DNA of 64,000 nt, taken from NCBI GenBank assembly GCA_036924835.1, contig JBAGRR010000001.1, forward strand, positions 4,293,001 to 4,357,000, written 5' to 3'. Below, one piece after another: positions 17,075-26,246 of the stretch. How positions within the stretch are numbered: the first letter of the stretch is position 1; each line of letters begins with the position of its first letter. This DNA is from Nitrobacteraceae bacterium AZCC 1564 (GTDB taxonomy: Bacteria > Pseudomonadota > Alphaproteobacteria > Rhizobiales > Xanthobacteraceae). Both the position numbers and the translations under genes were made by a program. The notes under the pieces are model-generated. The model worked only from the letters and a program-made list of their open reading frames with translations, did not search any database and had not been told where the DNA came from.

Positions 17075-18694
17075 TCAGGCTGCTTGAGACGGTGATTTCT
17101 GCCCCGGAACAGCTGCCAGCAATTCACGCGTATAGGGGTGTTCTGGCGCGGCGAGAAGGGCCGCGGTGGGCTTCATCTCCACAATGGAGCCCTTCTGCAT
17201 CACGGCGATGCGATCGCAGATTTGAGCGGCAACACGCAGATCATGAGTGATGAACAGCATCGACAGACCAAGACGCGCCTTGAGATCTTCCAACAAGTTC
17301 AGAACCTGAGCTTGCACCGAAACGTCGAGCGCAGAGACTGCTTCGTCGGCAACGATAATTTCCGGATCGAGCGCGAGTGCCCGCGCGATGCCGATGCGCT
17401 GGCGCTGTCCGCCCGAGAATTCGTGCGGGAAGCGTTCCATTGCGCCGGGATCGAGCCCGACCATTCCGAGAAGCTCCTTTGCACGCTGCCGAGCCACAGC
17501 AGGATCTGCGCCATGGGCGATCGGACCGTCGGTGATGATCTGTCCGATCTTGCGCCTCGGATTGAGCGACGCGAACGGATCCTGGAAAATCATCTGGATC
17601 CGGCGGCGCTGCTTCCGCAGCTCTTGTCCTCCAATTTGGGTAAGGTCGATATCGCCGATCCGCACCGTCCCGCGATCGGGTTCGATCAGGCGCATGACAA
17701 GCCGAGCGACGGATGACTTGCCGGAACCGGACTCGCCAACGAGACCAAGTGTTTCGCCTTGATGGATCGCAAAATTGACTTCCCTGGCGGCCTGCACCTT
17801 GCGATCCGGCCGGAACCAACCTTCGCTGGTGACATACGTCTTGTCGATGCCGATGACGTCAACAGCTCTATCGCGCTCGACCAGCGAGGGCCGTTGTGGC
17901 GGGTGCATCGACGGCACGGCCGCGAGGAGCGTGCGCGTGTAGTCGTGCTGCGGTCGCGATAGCACGTCTTGCGCTGTACCGTGTTCAACGACGTTGCCGT
18001 GACGAAGCACGACGATGCGGTCCGCGATGTCGGCCACCACGCCGAAATCGTGGGTAATAAAGAGAACCGCCATATTGCGGTTGCGCTGGAGATCGCGGAT
18101 CAGCTTCAGGATCTGGGCCTGCGTCGTGACATCGAGAGCAGTCGTCGGCTCGTCCGCAACCAGCACCGCAGGCTCCAGCGCCAGAGCCATGGCGATCATG
18201 GCGCGCTGACGTTGGCCGCCGGATAATTGATGAGGATAGGCTCGTACAATGCGCTCGGGCTCTGGCAAGCCGATCTCGCGTGCGAGATCGATGGCCTTTT
18301 GCTTTCGCTGCTTCGGTGTCAGCAGCCCGTGCGCTTCAAAGACTTCGGCAATCTGGTCGCCAATGCGCATCAAAGGATTAAGTGCCGTCATCGGCTCCTG
18401 GAACACCATCGCGATCCTGCGCCCGCGTACATCCCCCCAGGCGTCTTCGTCGAGCGAGAGAAGGTTGCGTCCTTCAAACAAGATCTGTCCGGCCTCGGTC
18501 TTCACGTTGCCGGGGAGAAGACCCATCAGTGCGTGGGCGCACATCGATTTACCGGAGCCCGATTCTCCAACGACGCAAACGATCTCACCGGGTGTCAAAT
18601 CGAAAGAGACGCCATCGACCGCATAGGGACGATCCCCGCCGACAGGCAACGCGATTTTAAGGTCCTTGATTGCGACGGCTGGGCTGAATGTCAT
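17075..18694 (-). CDS. Fused DppD-DppF-type peptide ABC ATPase
   Basis: This protein of about 539 residues contains two complete ABC cassettes. The first has Walker A GESGSGKSM near residue 46, LSGGQRQRAMIAMAL and VLVADEPTTALD. The second has GESGSGKSS near 328, FSGGQRQRIGIARAL and IIVADEAVSALD. It energises the DppBC-type permease at 18697-20504 for uptake of a peptide-like or opine-like ligand. The ATG at 18694 lies two bases past the dppC stop; a TTG at 18700 that overlaps it is the alternative. The fused arrangement contrasts with the separate DppD and DppF of the operon at 26245-30793. Confidence 0.92.
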   Translation of the reverse strand: MTFSPAVAIKDLKIALPVGGDRPYAVDGVSFDLTPGEIVCVVGESGSGKSMCAHALMGLLPGNVKTEAGQILFEGRNLLSLDEDAWGDVRGRRIAMVFQEPMTALNPLMRIGDQIAEVFEAHGLLTPKQRKQKAIDLAREIGLPEPERIVRAYPHQLSGGQRQRAMIAMALALEPAVLVADEPTTALDVTTQAQILKLIRDLQRNRNMAVLFITHDFGVVADIADRIVVLRHGNVVEHGTAQDVLSRPQHDYTRTLLAAVPSMHPPQRPSLVERDRAVDVIGIDKTYVTSEGWFRPDRKVQAAREVNFAIHQGETLGLVGESGSGKSSVARLVMRLIEPDRGTVRIGDIDLTQIGGQELRKQRRRIQMIFQDPFASLNPRRKIGQIITDGPIAHGADPAVARQRAKELLGMVGLDPGAMERFPHEFSGGQRQRIGIARALALDPEIIVADEAVSALDVSVQAQVLNLLEDLKARLGLSMLFITHDLRVAAQICDRIAVMQKGSIVEMKPTAALLAAPEHPYTRELLAAVPGQKSPSQAA

Positions 18695-18696
18695 GA

Positions 18697-19536
18697 TCAA
18701 CGTCCATCCTTCGCAAGGCGCGGATTGAGCGCGTCGTTCAGGCCTTCACCGATCAGGTTCAACGCCAGCACTGAGAGCAGGATAGCGACACCGGGAAAGA
18801 CCGTGATCCACCAGGCCTGCCGGATGACCGTTCTGCCCGCACCGACCATGTATCCCCACGAGATCAGGTTCGGATCACCAAGACCCAGGAAGGACAGGGA
18901 CGATTCCAGCAGGATCGCCGTTGCGACCATCAGAGAGGCAAGGACAATCACGGGCGAAATCGCGTTCGGCAGGATTTCGCGACAGATGATCCAGCCATTG
19001 GTCTGGCCGGTCACCACTGCCGCTTGCACATATTCCCGCGTTCGCAGTGAGAGTACTTCGCCACGCACAAGACGTGCGACCGGAGGCCAACTGACGATCG
19101 CGATAGCTGCGACGATCGAATAGATCGACGGCTGCATGATCGCGACCAGTACGATGGCAAGCGCGAAGCTTGGAATGGTCTGGAAGAACTCAGTCAGACG
19201 CATCAGCGCATCATCGGTTCGTCCGCCGAAATAGCCGGCGACGGCTCCCAGCGGTACGCCGACGGCGAGCGCGACGAGCGTTGAGATCAGGCCGACCAAA
19301 AGCGAGACCCGTGCGCCATAAATAATGCCGGCCATAACATCGCGGCCAAGCGCGTCCGTTCCAAGCGGCACTGTGGGCAAAGTGAATGGCGGAATGAATG
19401 GCCGCTGCACCATGCGCCAGGGCGAGTTGGGGAACATCAGCGGTCCGACGACGGCGATAAGAATGGCGAGCACCAGGATCGTCAATCCGATCAAGCCGCT
19501 GGGGCTGCGCAACATCTGCTTTGCGAGTTTCTTCAT
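18697..19536 (-). CDS. dppC: DppC-type ABC permease
   Basis: This 279-residue inner-membrane permease has an N-terminal helix (LIGLTILVLAILIAVVGPLM), the OppC-type LGTDALGRDVMAGIIYGAR block near residue 80, and the EAA-like coupling loop around residue 190 (REILPNAISPVIV). The ATG at 19536 overlaps the dppB stop (ATGA). The open frame continues upstream but would overlap dppB and lacks permease character. Confidence 0.9.
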   Translation of the reverse strand: MKKLAKQMLRSPSGLIGLTILVLAILIAVVGPLMFPNSPWRMVQRPFIPPFTLPTVPLGTDALGRDVMAGIIYGARVSLLVGLISTLVALAVGVPLGAVAGYFGGRTDDALMRLTEFFQTIPSFALAIVLVAIMQPSIYSIVAAIAIVSWPPVARLVRGEVLSLRTREYVQAAVVTGQTNGWIICREILPNAISPVIVLASLMVATAILLESSLSFLGLGDPNLISWGYMVGAGRTVIRQAWWITVFPGVAILLSVLALNLIGEGLNDALNPRLAKDGR

Positions 19537-20504
19537 GACGTGTAGTTGATGCGCGGGTCCACCGCTCGATAAACGAGATCGGTGATGAGGTTGAAAATCA
19601 GCACCATCGCGGAGCAGACCACGAATACGCCGAGGAGCAGGTTGTAGTCGCGCTGGATCAGTGCGTCGTACATCAGCCGGCCAATTCCGGGCCATGCAAA
19701 GACGGTCTCGGTCAGCACGGCGCCTCCGATCAGCGTTCCAGAGTGAAGTCCCGCGAGGGTCACGACCGGTAGCAGGGCATTACGCAGAATGTGGCGACGC
19801 TGGATGACGGCGTCGCTAACGCCTTTGGCGCGGGCCGTCTTGACGAAGTCGAGCCGCTTAACCTCAAGCATCGACGCACGCGTCATGCGCGTATAAGTCG
19901 CCATGAAGAAGAACCCGATCGTCATGGCCGGCATGATGAGATGCGCACCGACATCGAGCACGTGGGCAAAGCCGGTGTAATTTGCGCCGACCGTCTCGTA
20001 ACCGAAGCTTGGTAGCCAATCCATCCAGACCGAGAATACAAGGATCGCTATCAGGGCGATCCAGAACAGCGGCGTCGCGTAGAATATGAGTGCAAGCACG
20101 GTGATGGCTGTGTCGGCCCAGGTGCCTGCGAACCGCGCCGCCAGCATTCCAAACAAGATGCCGAATATCAGTGAGATCGCGAATGCCGTCAGAGTGAGCA
20201 GTAGTGTAGCCGGCAATCTCTCAAGGATCAGTTGGGAAACCGGCATTTGCTGGCGGAACGAGAAGCCGAGGTCGAAGGTGACGATTCCCTTGACGTAACG
20301 ATAGAGTTGCTCCGGCAGAGGCTTGTCGAGGCCGAACTTCTCGCGCAACTGCGCCACGAAAACCTGATCGCTCGCGCCGGCTTCGCCGGCCATGACGACG
20401 GCCGGATCGCCTGGCGCAAGTCGTATCAGAAAGAAGTTCAGCACCACGATGGCGAGCAGGACGATCACGCCCTTCACGATCCTCTGGGCAATGAATGATA
20501 GCAT
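19533..20504 (-). CDS. dppB: DppB-type ABC permease
   Basis: The 323-residue permease begins MLSFIAQRIVKGVIVLLAIV and continues with FFLIRLAPGDPAVV, the standard DppB/NikB start. The coupling loop is RRHILRNALLPVVTLAG near residue 230. It follows the binding-protein gene after a gap of about 70 bases and overlaps dppC by four. Together with DppC it forms the channel for the importer at 17075-22125. Confidence 0.92.
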   Translation of the reverse strand: MLSFIAQRIVKGVIVLLAIVVLNFFLIRLAPGDPAVVMAGEAGASDQVFVAQLREKFGLDKPLPEQLYRYVKGIVTFDLGFSFRQQMPVSQLILERLPATLLLTLTAFAISLIFGILFGMLAARFAGTWADTAITVLALIFYATPLFWIALIAILVFSVWMDWLPSFGYETVGANYTGFAHVLDVGAHLIMPAMTIGFFFMATYTRMTRASMLEVKRLDFVKTARAKGVSDAVIQRRHILRNALLPVVTLAGLHSGTLIGGAVLTETVFAWPGIGRLMYDALIQRDYNLLLGVFVVCSAMVLIFNLITDLVYRAVDPRINYTS

Positions 20505-20574
20505 CAGAGGTCCGTGAGGTCCTGATCGAAAGTGGTTCGGCTACTACGCATCGATATTTGGATTTCCGATGCGC

Positions 20575-22125
20575 TTATTTGTCAATCCAGGCGTCGCGGA
20601 ATCCGTCATTCACGCCGATCGCCGTCGTGATCAGATTCTTGATCTGGCAGTGGGTGATGGTCGGGAATTGTAATTCGAGCTGCCATGCCACCGGCACGTC
20701 TTCGACGAGAATCTTCTGAGCCTTCTCGTAGATCTCCTTGCGCTTCGAATCCGGCGTTGCCACTGCACCATCGGCAAACAGCTTGTCGATCTCCGGATTG
20801 GAATACCCCTCAACGTTGTTGAACTGCTGGCCTTTGACGATCTGGCTGCTGACATAGTTGCGGCCGACGCCAAGCGCAGGATCGCCATACTGGTACAGAT
20901 AGGAGAAAGCGATATCGTAGTCCCAATCGCCGATTCTCTGGTTCGAACCCGCAACGTCGGTTGCGATCATTTCGACGTTGATGCCGACGTCCTGCAGATT
21001 TTGTTTCACAGCTTCACCCCAACGTTGCCATGTCTCGCCGTAGGGCAGGGGCTGGAGGCGAACCTTCTCCCCCTTGTAACCGGCTTCCTTCAGCAGTGCT
21101 TTGGCTTTTGCTGGATCGTAAGGGTATTTCAGCACATCAGCCGTGTAGTACTTGAGTGTCGACGAGGACGGACCGGTTGCGATCTTGGCGTATCCGTTCC
21201 AGATCACATCCTTGGCGAACTCGCGATCGACCGCATACATGACGGCTTGGCGGAACTTCTTGTTTGCTGTGGGGCCGCTGCGGTTGTTGAGCCACATCCA
21301 GGCGAGGGGAGAGAAGAACTCCCATCCTGCGCCGGTCACGCATGTGTTCTTCAGCTTGCTGATGCGCGGAACTTCGAAGTTCTCGACAGAGCCGCCGGGC
21401 AGCACGTCGACTTTTCCAGTCTCGAAGGCGACCGAGCGTGCTGCTGCGTCGGGAATGACCTGCCAGTAAATCTCGTCAATGTATGGCTTGCCCTTCACGT
21501 GATAGTTCGGATTCTTCACCAAGTGGATGTAAGCACCTTTCTTCCACTCCTTGAACATGAAGGGACCCGTGCCAATAGGCGCGTTGTTGGCGGCGTTGGT
21601 CTTGAAGTCGGTGCCTTCATAGATGTGCTTTGGAAACATCGGCATTGAGCCGACTTCGAAGATTCCTATGAATGGACCGAAGGGCTGCTTCAGCGTGAAG
21701 ACGACCGTGTAGTCGTCCGGCGCTTCGACTTTCTCAACCTGCATCATGTTGCCGCGGGCGCGCGCATGAGTTTGCTTGAGCATGTCGATCGAAAACAGCA
21801 CGTCCGCCGAAGTAAACGGCTTGCCGTCGTGCCAGGTGACGCCTTTCTTCAGGTGAAAGGTATAGACCTTGGCGTCATCGCTGATGGTCCAGCTTTCCGC
21901 GAGCCCGGGTTGCGGCTCGAGTTTTGGGCTGTAACGCAACAAGCCTTCATAGATATTTCCGGCGACCATCTGCGTCGGGCCGTTCTGGATCATGGCCAGC
22001 ATCAGGCTCGGCGGTTCGGGCTGGATCACTGCATTGATGACGCCGCCCATTTTCGGCTCTTGCGCGAGGGCGGCTGCGCTGATGCTGCAGCTTAACATGA
22101 GGCCGGCCACTATCTTCTTCAGCAT
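20575..22125 (-). CDS. Peptide/opine-type ABC substrate-binding protein (SBP_bac_5)
   Basis: This 516-residue periplasmic binding protein of the DppA/OppA cluster has a signal peptide of about 21 residues (MLKKIVAGLMLSCSISAAAL then AQ). Family markers are the mature start GGVINAVIQPEPPSL, the PGLAESWTISDDAKVYTFHL strand, and LKKGVTWHDGKPFTSADVLF. The ATG at 22125 is preceded by AGAGAG and gives a proper signal peptide; the longer frame to 22155 does not. It is the first transporter gene of the minus operon, just downstream of the class II aldolase. Confidence 0.92.
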   Translation of the reverse strand: MLKKIVAGLMLSCSISAAALAQEPKMGGVINAVIQPEPPSLMLAMIQNGPTQMVAGNIYEGLLRYSPKLEPQPGLAESWTISDDAKVYTFHLKKGVTWHDGKPFTSADVLFSIDMLKQTHARARGNMMQVEKVEAPDDYTVVFTLKQPFGPFIGIFEVGSMPMFPKHIYEGTDFKTNAANNAPIGTGPFMFKEWKKGAYIHLVKNPNYHVKGKPYIDEIYWQVIPDAAARSVAFETGKVDVLPGGSVENFEVPRISKLKNTCVTGAGWEFFSPLAWMWLNNRSGPTANKKFRQAVMYAVDREFAKDVIWNGYAKIATGPSSSTLKYYTADVLKYPYDPAKAKALLKEAGYKGEKVRLQPLPYGETWQRWGEAVKQNLQDVGINVEMIATDVAGSNQRIGDWDYDIAFSYLYQYGDPALGVGRNYVSSQIVKGQQFNNVEGYSNPEIDKLFADGAVATPDSKRKEIYEKAQKILVEDVPVAWQLELQFPTITHCQIKNLITTAIGVNDGFRDAWIDK

Positions 22126-22167
22126 AAGGTCTCTCTCTGTAAGGACTGACAGCAATGTGCGTTCAAA

Positions 22168-22947
22168 TCAGTTCATGAAATCCGGATCTGTGCGTGCGAG
22201 CATTCGTTTGAAGGCCGCCCATTCAGTGTCCGGCTTACCTTCAATCTCCATGCTGTCGTAGAAACTTGCATATTGCCCAGCGGTTTTGCGCGCGACGGCG
22301 GCTGGCGGTTTGACGACCTCCACGCCCGACGCTTGGATCGAAAGCTGCGCACGGCATGAACGCTCCATGTTATGCATGAGCTTGAAAGCTTCTGCCACCG
22401 AACGCCCGCACGTCAGCAGACCGTGATTGCGCAGGATCATGACGAACTTGTCGCCAAGATCCGCGATCAGGCGCTGACGTTCGTCCAGATCAAGCGCAAT
22501 GCCTTCATAGTCGTGGTAGGCGAGCCGATCTGTGAACTGCATCGACCATTGATTGAGTGGAAGCAGGCCTTCTGCCTGACAGGAGACGGTCACGCCTGCA
22601 ACTGTGTGCGTGTGAAGCACACACATCGCGTCCTTGCGTGCTGAATGAATGGCGCTGTGGATGGTGAAGCCTGCGGGATTGATGCCGAGCCCGAGAGGAT
22701 CATCAATGATGTTGCCATCGAGATCGACGGTCACAAGGTTGGATGCCGTGACCTCTTCGAAGCGCATGCCGTAAGGATTGATCAGAAAACGATCATGCCG
22801 TCCCGGAAGACGCACTGAAATGTGAGTGTAGATGCTGTCATCAAGGCCAAGCCGGTGAATGAGCCGATAGGCGGCGGCGAGGTCGATCCGAATTTGCTGG
22901 GTGCTGTTGTCGTAGGTCTCAGGACGTGCGTGAGCAGTTGCAATCAT
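22168..22947 (-). CDS. Class II aldolase/adducin family protein
   Basis: The 259-residue protein has the class II aldolase fold, a zinc-dependent retro-aldol or decarboxylation catalyst. Metal-site histidines are visible in MCVLHTHTVAGV near residue 105 and ILRNHGLLTCG near 175. The ATG at 22947 has a strong ribosome site (AAGGTGG) six bases upstream, and the open frame beyond it has no homology. It is the promoter-proximal gene of the minus operon (aldolase, binding protein, DppB, DppC, DppDF, dehydrogenase), so enzyme and transporter are made together. The substrate is unknown, probably a hydroxyacid or sugar-acid derivative. Confidence 0.88.
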   Translation of the reverse strand: MIATAHARPETYDNSTQQIRIDLAAAYRLIHRLGLDDSIYTHISVRLPGRHDRFLINPYGMRFEEVTASNLVTVDLDGNIIDDPLGLGINPAGFTIHSAIHSARKDAMCVLHTHTVAGVTVSCQAEGLLPLNQWSMQFTDRLAYHDYEGIALDLDERQRLIADLGDKFVMILRNHGLLTCGRSVAEAFKLMHNMERSCRAQLSIQASGVEVVKPPAAVARKTAGQYASFYDSMEIEGKPDTEWAAFKRMLARTDPDFMN

Positions 22948-23006
22948 TGTCCACCTTTTGCTGACGACAGGCTGACACAGTCTTGAACGATGTCGCAAGA
23001 TTAAAC

Positions 23007-23014
23007 TGTCGACA
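23007..23014. promoter_or_regulatory. Candidate GntR/FCD operator TGTCGACA
   Basis: The perfect palindrome TGTCGACA (within ACTGTCGACAATCGACGAC) lies between the divergent aldolase and GntR genes. It resembles the GT-N-AC cores bound by FadR/FCD-type GntR repressors, and flanking AAGATT and AATCTT extend the symmetry. Binding by the neighbouring regulator is inference. Confidence 0.45.
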
Positions 23015-23035
23015 ATCGACGACTAAATCTTATAC

Positions 23036-23764
23036 ATGGATCAAACGGTATTTTTCATGCGGCTCATATCCCCTCCAGTTGGATTGCCTTCACTGGCTGA
23101 AAATCATCTTGTTGGTCAGGTGGCTCGCATTTTGACTCAAGCCATTGTGCAGGGGCGGTTGCCTCCGGGATCAAAAGTCGTTGAAGCCGGTATCGCGCGT
23201 GAGCTTGGCATCAGCCGTGCGCCGGTGCGTGAAGCCGCCAGACTTCTTGAACGCCAAGGACTTCTGGTCGCCAGCCCGCGTCGCGGGTTTTTTGTTCGCA
23301 AGCTGGAAGCCCGCGATATCGACGAAATTTACGATCTGCGTATCTGCATCGAGCGTCACGCGGCTGTGCTTGCTGCACGCAACTGGACGCCTGCGGCCCG
23401 TGATGCGTTGCAGCAACAGATCGACACGCTTCATCGCATGGCGGATATCGATGATCCGGCACGGCAGGTCGAAGAAGATTACCGCTTTCACCGCCTGATT
23501 TGCGAAATCGCGGGCAATCGCCGCCTGCTGCAACTGTTCGATGACTTAGCATCGGAGTTGCAGATGGTGATCGGTCTGATCGGTCGTCTTTACGATGATC
23601 CTGCCAGGATCGCGCGCACACATGACACGTTGCTGGCTGTGATCGAGGAAGGGCATCCTGAGCGGATCGAGGCGATCTTCAGCCATCACATCGATGTCGC
23701 TTGGCGCGAGGTGAGCAAACTCGTGCGAAATATTCCTACGTCTGACAGTGGAGAAACCTTGTGA
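23036..23764 (+). CDS. GntR family regulator, FCD (FadR-like) type
   Basis: The 242-residue regulator has a winged HTH (VARILTQAIVQGRLPPGSKV, then ARELGISRAPVREAARLLE, residues 20-75) and an all-helical FCD ligand domain with the usual metal-type residues in DYRFHRLICEIAGN, THDTLLAV and FSHHIDVA. It diverges from the aldolase-Dpp operon across a region with a TGTCGACA palindrome and overlaps the next gene by four bases, so it probably represses both directions in response to an organic acid. An in-frame ATG at 23057 is a possible alternative start. Confidence 0.9.
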   Translation: MDQTVFFMRLISPPVGLPSLAENHLVGQVARILTQAIVQGRLPPGSKVVEAGIARELGISRAPVREAARLLERQGLLVASPRRGFFVRKLEARDIDEIYDLRICIERHAAVLAARNWTPAARDALQQQIDTLHRMADIDDPARQVEEDYRFHRLICEIAGNRRLLQLFDDLASELQMVIGLIGRLYDDPARIARTHDTLLAVIEEGHPERIEAIFSHHIDVAWREVSKLVRNIPTSDSGETL

Positions 23765-24786
23765 AGGCCGTCTATACCGAACGCCACCGCAGCCATGATC
23801 CGCAATTCTATCTTGTTCGCGGTGTGGTGAAGCGCACGACTGAACAACCCGAACGCGCCGATCGATTGCTTAAAGGTTTGGCCGTAGGCAAGCACACGCT
23901 GGTTGAGCCGACGGTCTTCGGGCAGGGTCCACGCGCGCGTGTTCACAGCCCTGAATACCTGCGCTTTCTTGCCGATGCCTGGGAGGAATGGACCGCGCTT
24001 GGCGATGCCGGTACTGAGATGATCCCTAACATGCATCCGGTACGTCATGCAGCGACTTATCCCGCCCACATCGTCGGCAAGCTCGGATGGCATACCGTCG
24101 ACACGTCCGCTCCCATGGGACCGGGCACATGGGACGCGGTCTGCGCGGCAACGGACGTGGCTGCGACTGCTGCTCAACTCGTGATGGATGGCGAAGATAC
24201 GGTCTACGCGCTTTGCCGGCCACCGGGACACCACGCCTATCGCGATCAGGCCGGCGGATTTTGTTTTCTGAACAACAGTGCTGTTGCGGCGGCTCATCTT
24301 CGTCTGAAACATGAGCGCGTGGCGATCCTTGATGTTGACGTTCACCACGGCAACGGCACGCAGGGGATCTTCTATGAATCGCCGGATGTGCTGACTGTCT
24401 CGATTCATGCCGATCCAGAACGGTTCTATCCCTTTGTCTGGGGATACGCGCATGAACGCGGCGCAGGTCCGGGTCTTGGGACCAATCTGAACATTCCGCT
24501 GCCGCTCGGCACGAAGGATGACGGCTATCTCCAGGCGCTTGGCGTCGCGGAGAAGACCATCGCGTCATTTGCGCCCACAGCGCTGGTTGTTGCGCTCGGC
24601 CTCGATGCTTCGGAGCATGATCCGCTCGCGGGCCTTGCTGTCACGACCGACGGCTTCCGCCGCATCGGGGCGGCCATCGCAAGAATAGGTCTGCCGACCG
24701 TCTTCGTTCAGGAGGGCGGATATCTCTCGGATCTGCTCGGCACCAACCTGACTGCCGTTCTCGCGGGCTTCGAAGAAGCGCGCTAA
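23761..24786 (+). CDS. Histone-deacetylase-fold acetylpolyamine amidohydrolase-like protein
   Basis: The 341-residue zinc hydrolase of the arginase/deacetylase fold removes acyl groups from N-acylated amines. Catalytic features are intact: the His pair in RPPGHHAYRDQAGGFCF near residue 157, zinc ligands in LDVDVHHGNGTQG near 195, the second Asp in LGLDASEHDPLAGL near 283, and the Tyr in QEGGYLSDLLG. The N-terminus (KAVYTERHRSHDP, then EQPERADRL) matches bacterial acetylpolyamine amidohydrolases. The start is GTG at 23761, overlapping the GntR stop. Its neighbours are a M20 deacylase and an importer, so it may deacetylate an imported amine. Confidence 0.85.
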   Translation: MKAVYTERHRSHDPQFYLVRGVVKRTTEQPERADRLLKGLAVGKHTLVEPTVFGQGPRARVHSPEYLRFLADAWEEWTALGDAGTEMIPNMHPVRHAATYPAHIVGKLGWHTVDTSAPMGPGTWDAVCAATDVAATAAQLVMDGEDTVYALCRPPGHHAYRDQAGGFCFLNNSAVAAAHLRLKHERVAILDVDVHHGNGTQGIFYESPDVLTVSIHADPERFYPFVWGYAHERGAGPGLGTNLNIPLPLGTKDDGYLQALGVAEKTIASFAPTALVVALGLDASEHDPLAGLAVTTDGFRRIGAAIARIGLPTVFVQEGGYLSDLLGTNLTAVLAGFEEAR

Positions 24787-24906
24787 TCAAGAAAAGCGAT
24801 ATCGGAGCGAGCGCCTTCCACATCCATCAAGAGCGCACGCGCTGTCCACCGCCTGACAGCGCATGTTTCATCATTCAATCGAGAAAAGAAGAAAAGGACA
24901 TCATCC

Positions 24907-26196
24907 ATGAGTCTCGATCCCGCCCTTCGCGATCGCATCATTGCGTCTGTTGACGAGGGTTTCGACCAACAGATTGGCCTCAGCCAGGACCTGATCCGGT
25001 TTCCGTCAACGCGGGCGCAAGAGCATGCGGTGCAGGACTTCGTCTTTCAGACGCTGCGCAAGCGCGGCTACGCCATGGACCGCTTCGAAATGGACCAGGA
25101 GGCGCTGGAGCGTCATCCGGGTAGCGGCGCGTTCAGCGAGGAGCATTCGCGTGCGCCGATCGTCGTTGGCATCCACCGGCCTCACAACGAGACCGGACGC
25201 TCGCTCATTCTCCAGGGCCATGTCGATGTGGTGCCGACCGGACCGACAGAGATGTGGACCCATCCGCCATTCGATCCTGTGATCGAGGGCGACTGGCTCT
25301 ACGGCCGCGGTGGCGCGGACATGAAAGTTGGCCTTGCGGCTAACATTTCCGCGCTCGATGCCTTGCGGCGCATCGGGTTGCAGCCGGCTGCAACTGTCTA
25401 TGTGCAGTCGGTGGTCGAGGAAGAGTCGACTGGCAACGGCGCGTTAATGGCGCATCTGCGTGGTTATAAGGCTGACGCCGCCCTGATCTCTGAGCCCGAG
25501 GGCGAGCGGCTCGTCCGCGCCAATGTCGGCGTGTTGTGGTTTCAGATTGAGGTTCGTGGCTTCCCCGTGCACGTGCGCCAGATGGGTACCGGCGCCAATG
25601 CCATCGACGCGGCTTACCGTGTGATCGGTGAGCTGCGGCGGCTTGAAGAAGAGTGGAATGCGGAGAAGGCAAACCACGAGCACTTCAAGAACGAAAACCA
25701 TCCGATCAACCTGAACATCGGCAAGATCGAGGGCGGTGACTGGGCGTCGTCCGTGCCTTGCTGGTGCAAGATCGATTGCCGTGTCTCAGTCTATCCAGGA
25801 ACGTCGGCGGAAGAGGCGATGCGCAAGATCACCGATCGTATTGCCGCGTTTGCAAGGTCTGACACCTTCCTCGCCAACATGCCGCCGGTGACAACCTTCA
25901 ACGGCTTTCAGGCGGAAGGCTATATCCTTGAACCGGGGTCGGAAGCAGAAGCTGTTCTCGGGCGGGCTCACAAGGAAGCGACCGGCAAGCCGCTCCAGAC
26001 CTTTATGACGGCGGCTTATCTCGATGCTCGCGTCTACGCGCTTTTCGACAAGATCCCGACACTCTGCTATGGCGGTCTCGGCGAGAACATTCACGGCTTC
26101 GATGAGCGCGCCAGCCTTGCGTCCACCAAGCGGATTACCAAGGCTATCGCCTTGTTCATTGCGGAATGGTGCGGCACCGAACCGGTCAATCCGTAA
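24907..26196 (+). CDS. M20 family metallo-deacylase (ArgE/DapE type)
   Basis: This 429-residue dinuclear zinc amidohydrolase shows the first metal motif ILQGHVDVVPTG near residue 103, the bridging aspartate in GRGGADMKVG near 140, the catalytic Glu pair in SVVEEESTGNG near 173, and the last histidine in GLGENIHGFDER near 398. A dimerisation domain lies between, near residues 210-320. Members cleave N-acyl-amino acids or carbamoyl compounds. It follows the deacetylase by about 120 bases, in the same direction, and converges on the next operon. Confidence 0.9.
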   Translation: MSLDPALRDRIIASVDEGFDQQIGLSQDLIRFPSTRAQEHAVQDFVFQTLRKRGYAMDRFEMDQEALERHPGSGAFSEEHSRAPIVVGIHRPHNETGRSLILQGHVDVVPTGPTEMWTHPPFDPVIEGDWLYGRGGADMKVGLAANISALDALRRIGLQPAATVYVQSVVEEESTGNGALMAHLRGYKADAALISEPEGERLVRANVGVLWFQIEVRGFPVHVRQMGTGANAIDAAYRVIGELRRLEEEWNAEKANHEHFKNENHPINLNIGKIEGGDWASSVPCWCKIDCRVSVYPGTSAEEAMRKITDRIAAFARSDTFLANMPPVTTFNGFQAEGYILEPGSEAEAVLGRAHKEATGKPLQTFMTAAYLDARVYALFDKIPTLCYGGLGENIHGFDERASLASTKRITKAIALFIAEWCGTEPVNP

Positions 26197-26205
26197 TTAG
26201 CGAAA

Positions 26206-26246
26206 AACAGCGAGGTGATCGGAGGGGAACCAGTCACTTCGCTGTT
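26206..26246 (-). terminator. Hairpin between convergent genes (terminator for the minus operon)
   Basis: AACAGCGAGGTGA pairs with TCACTTCGCTGTT (one G-U pair) around a 15-base loop. On the minus strand it is followed by TTTTTCGC, so it can end transcription from the dppD side. It overlaps the dppD stop codon. Confidence 0.6.
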
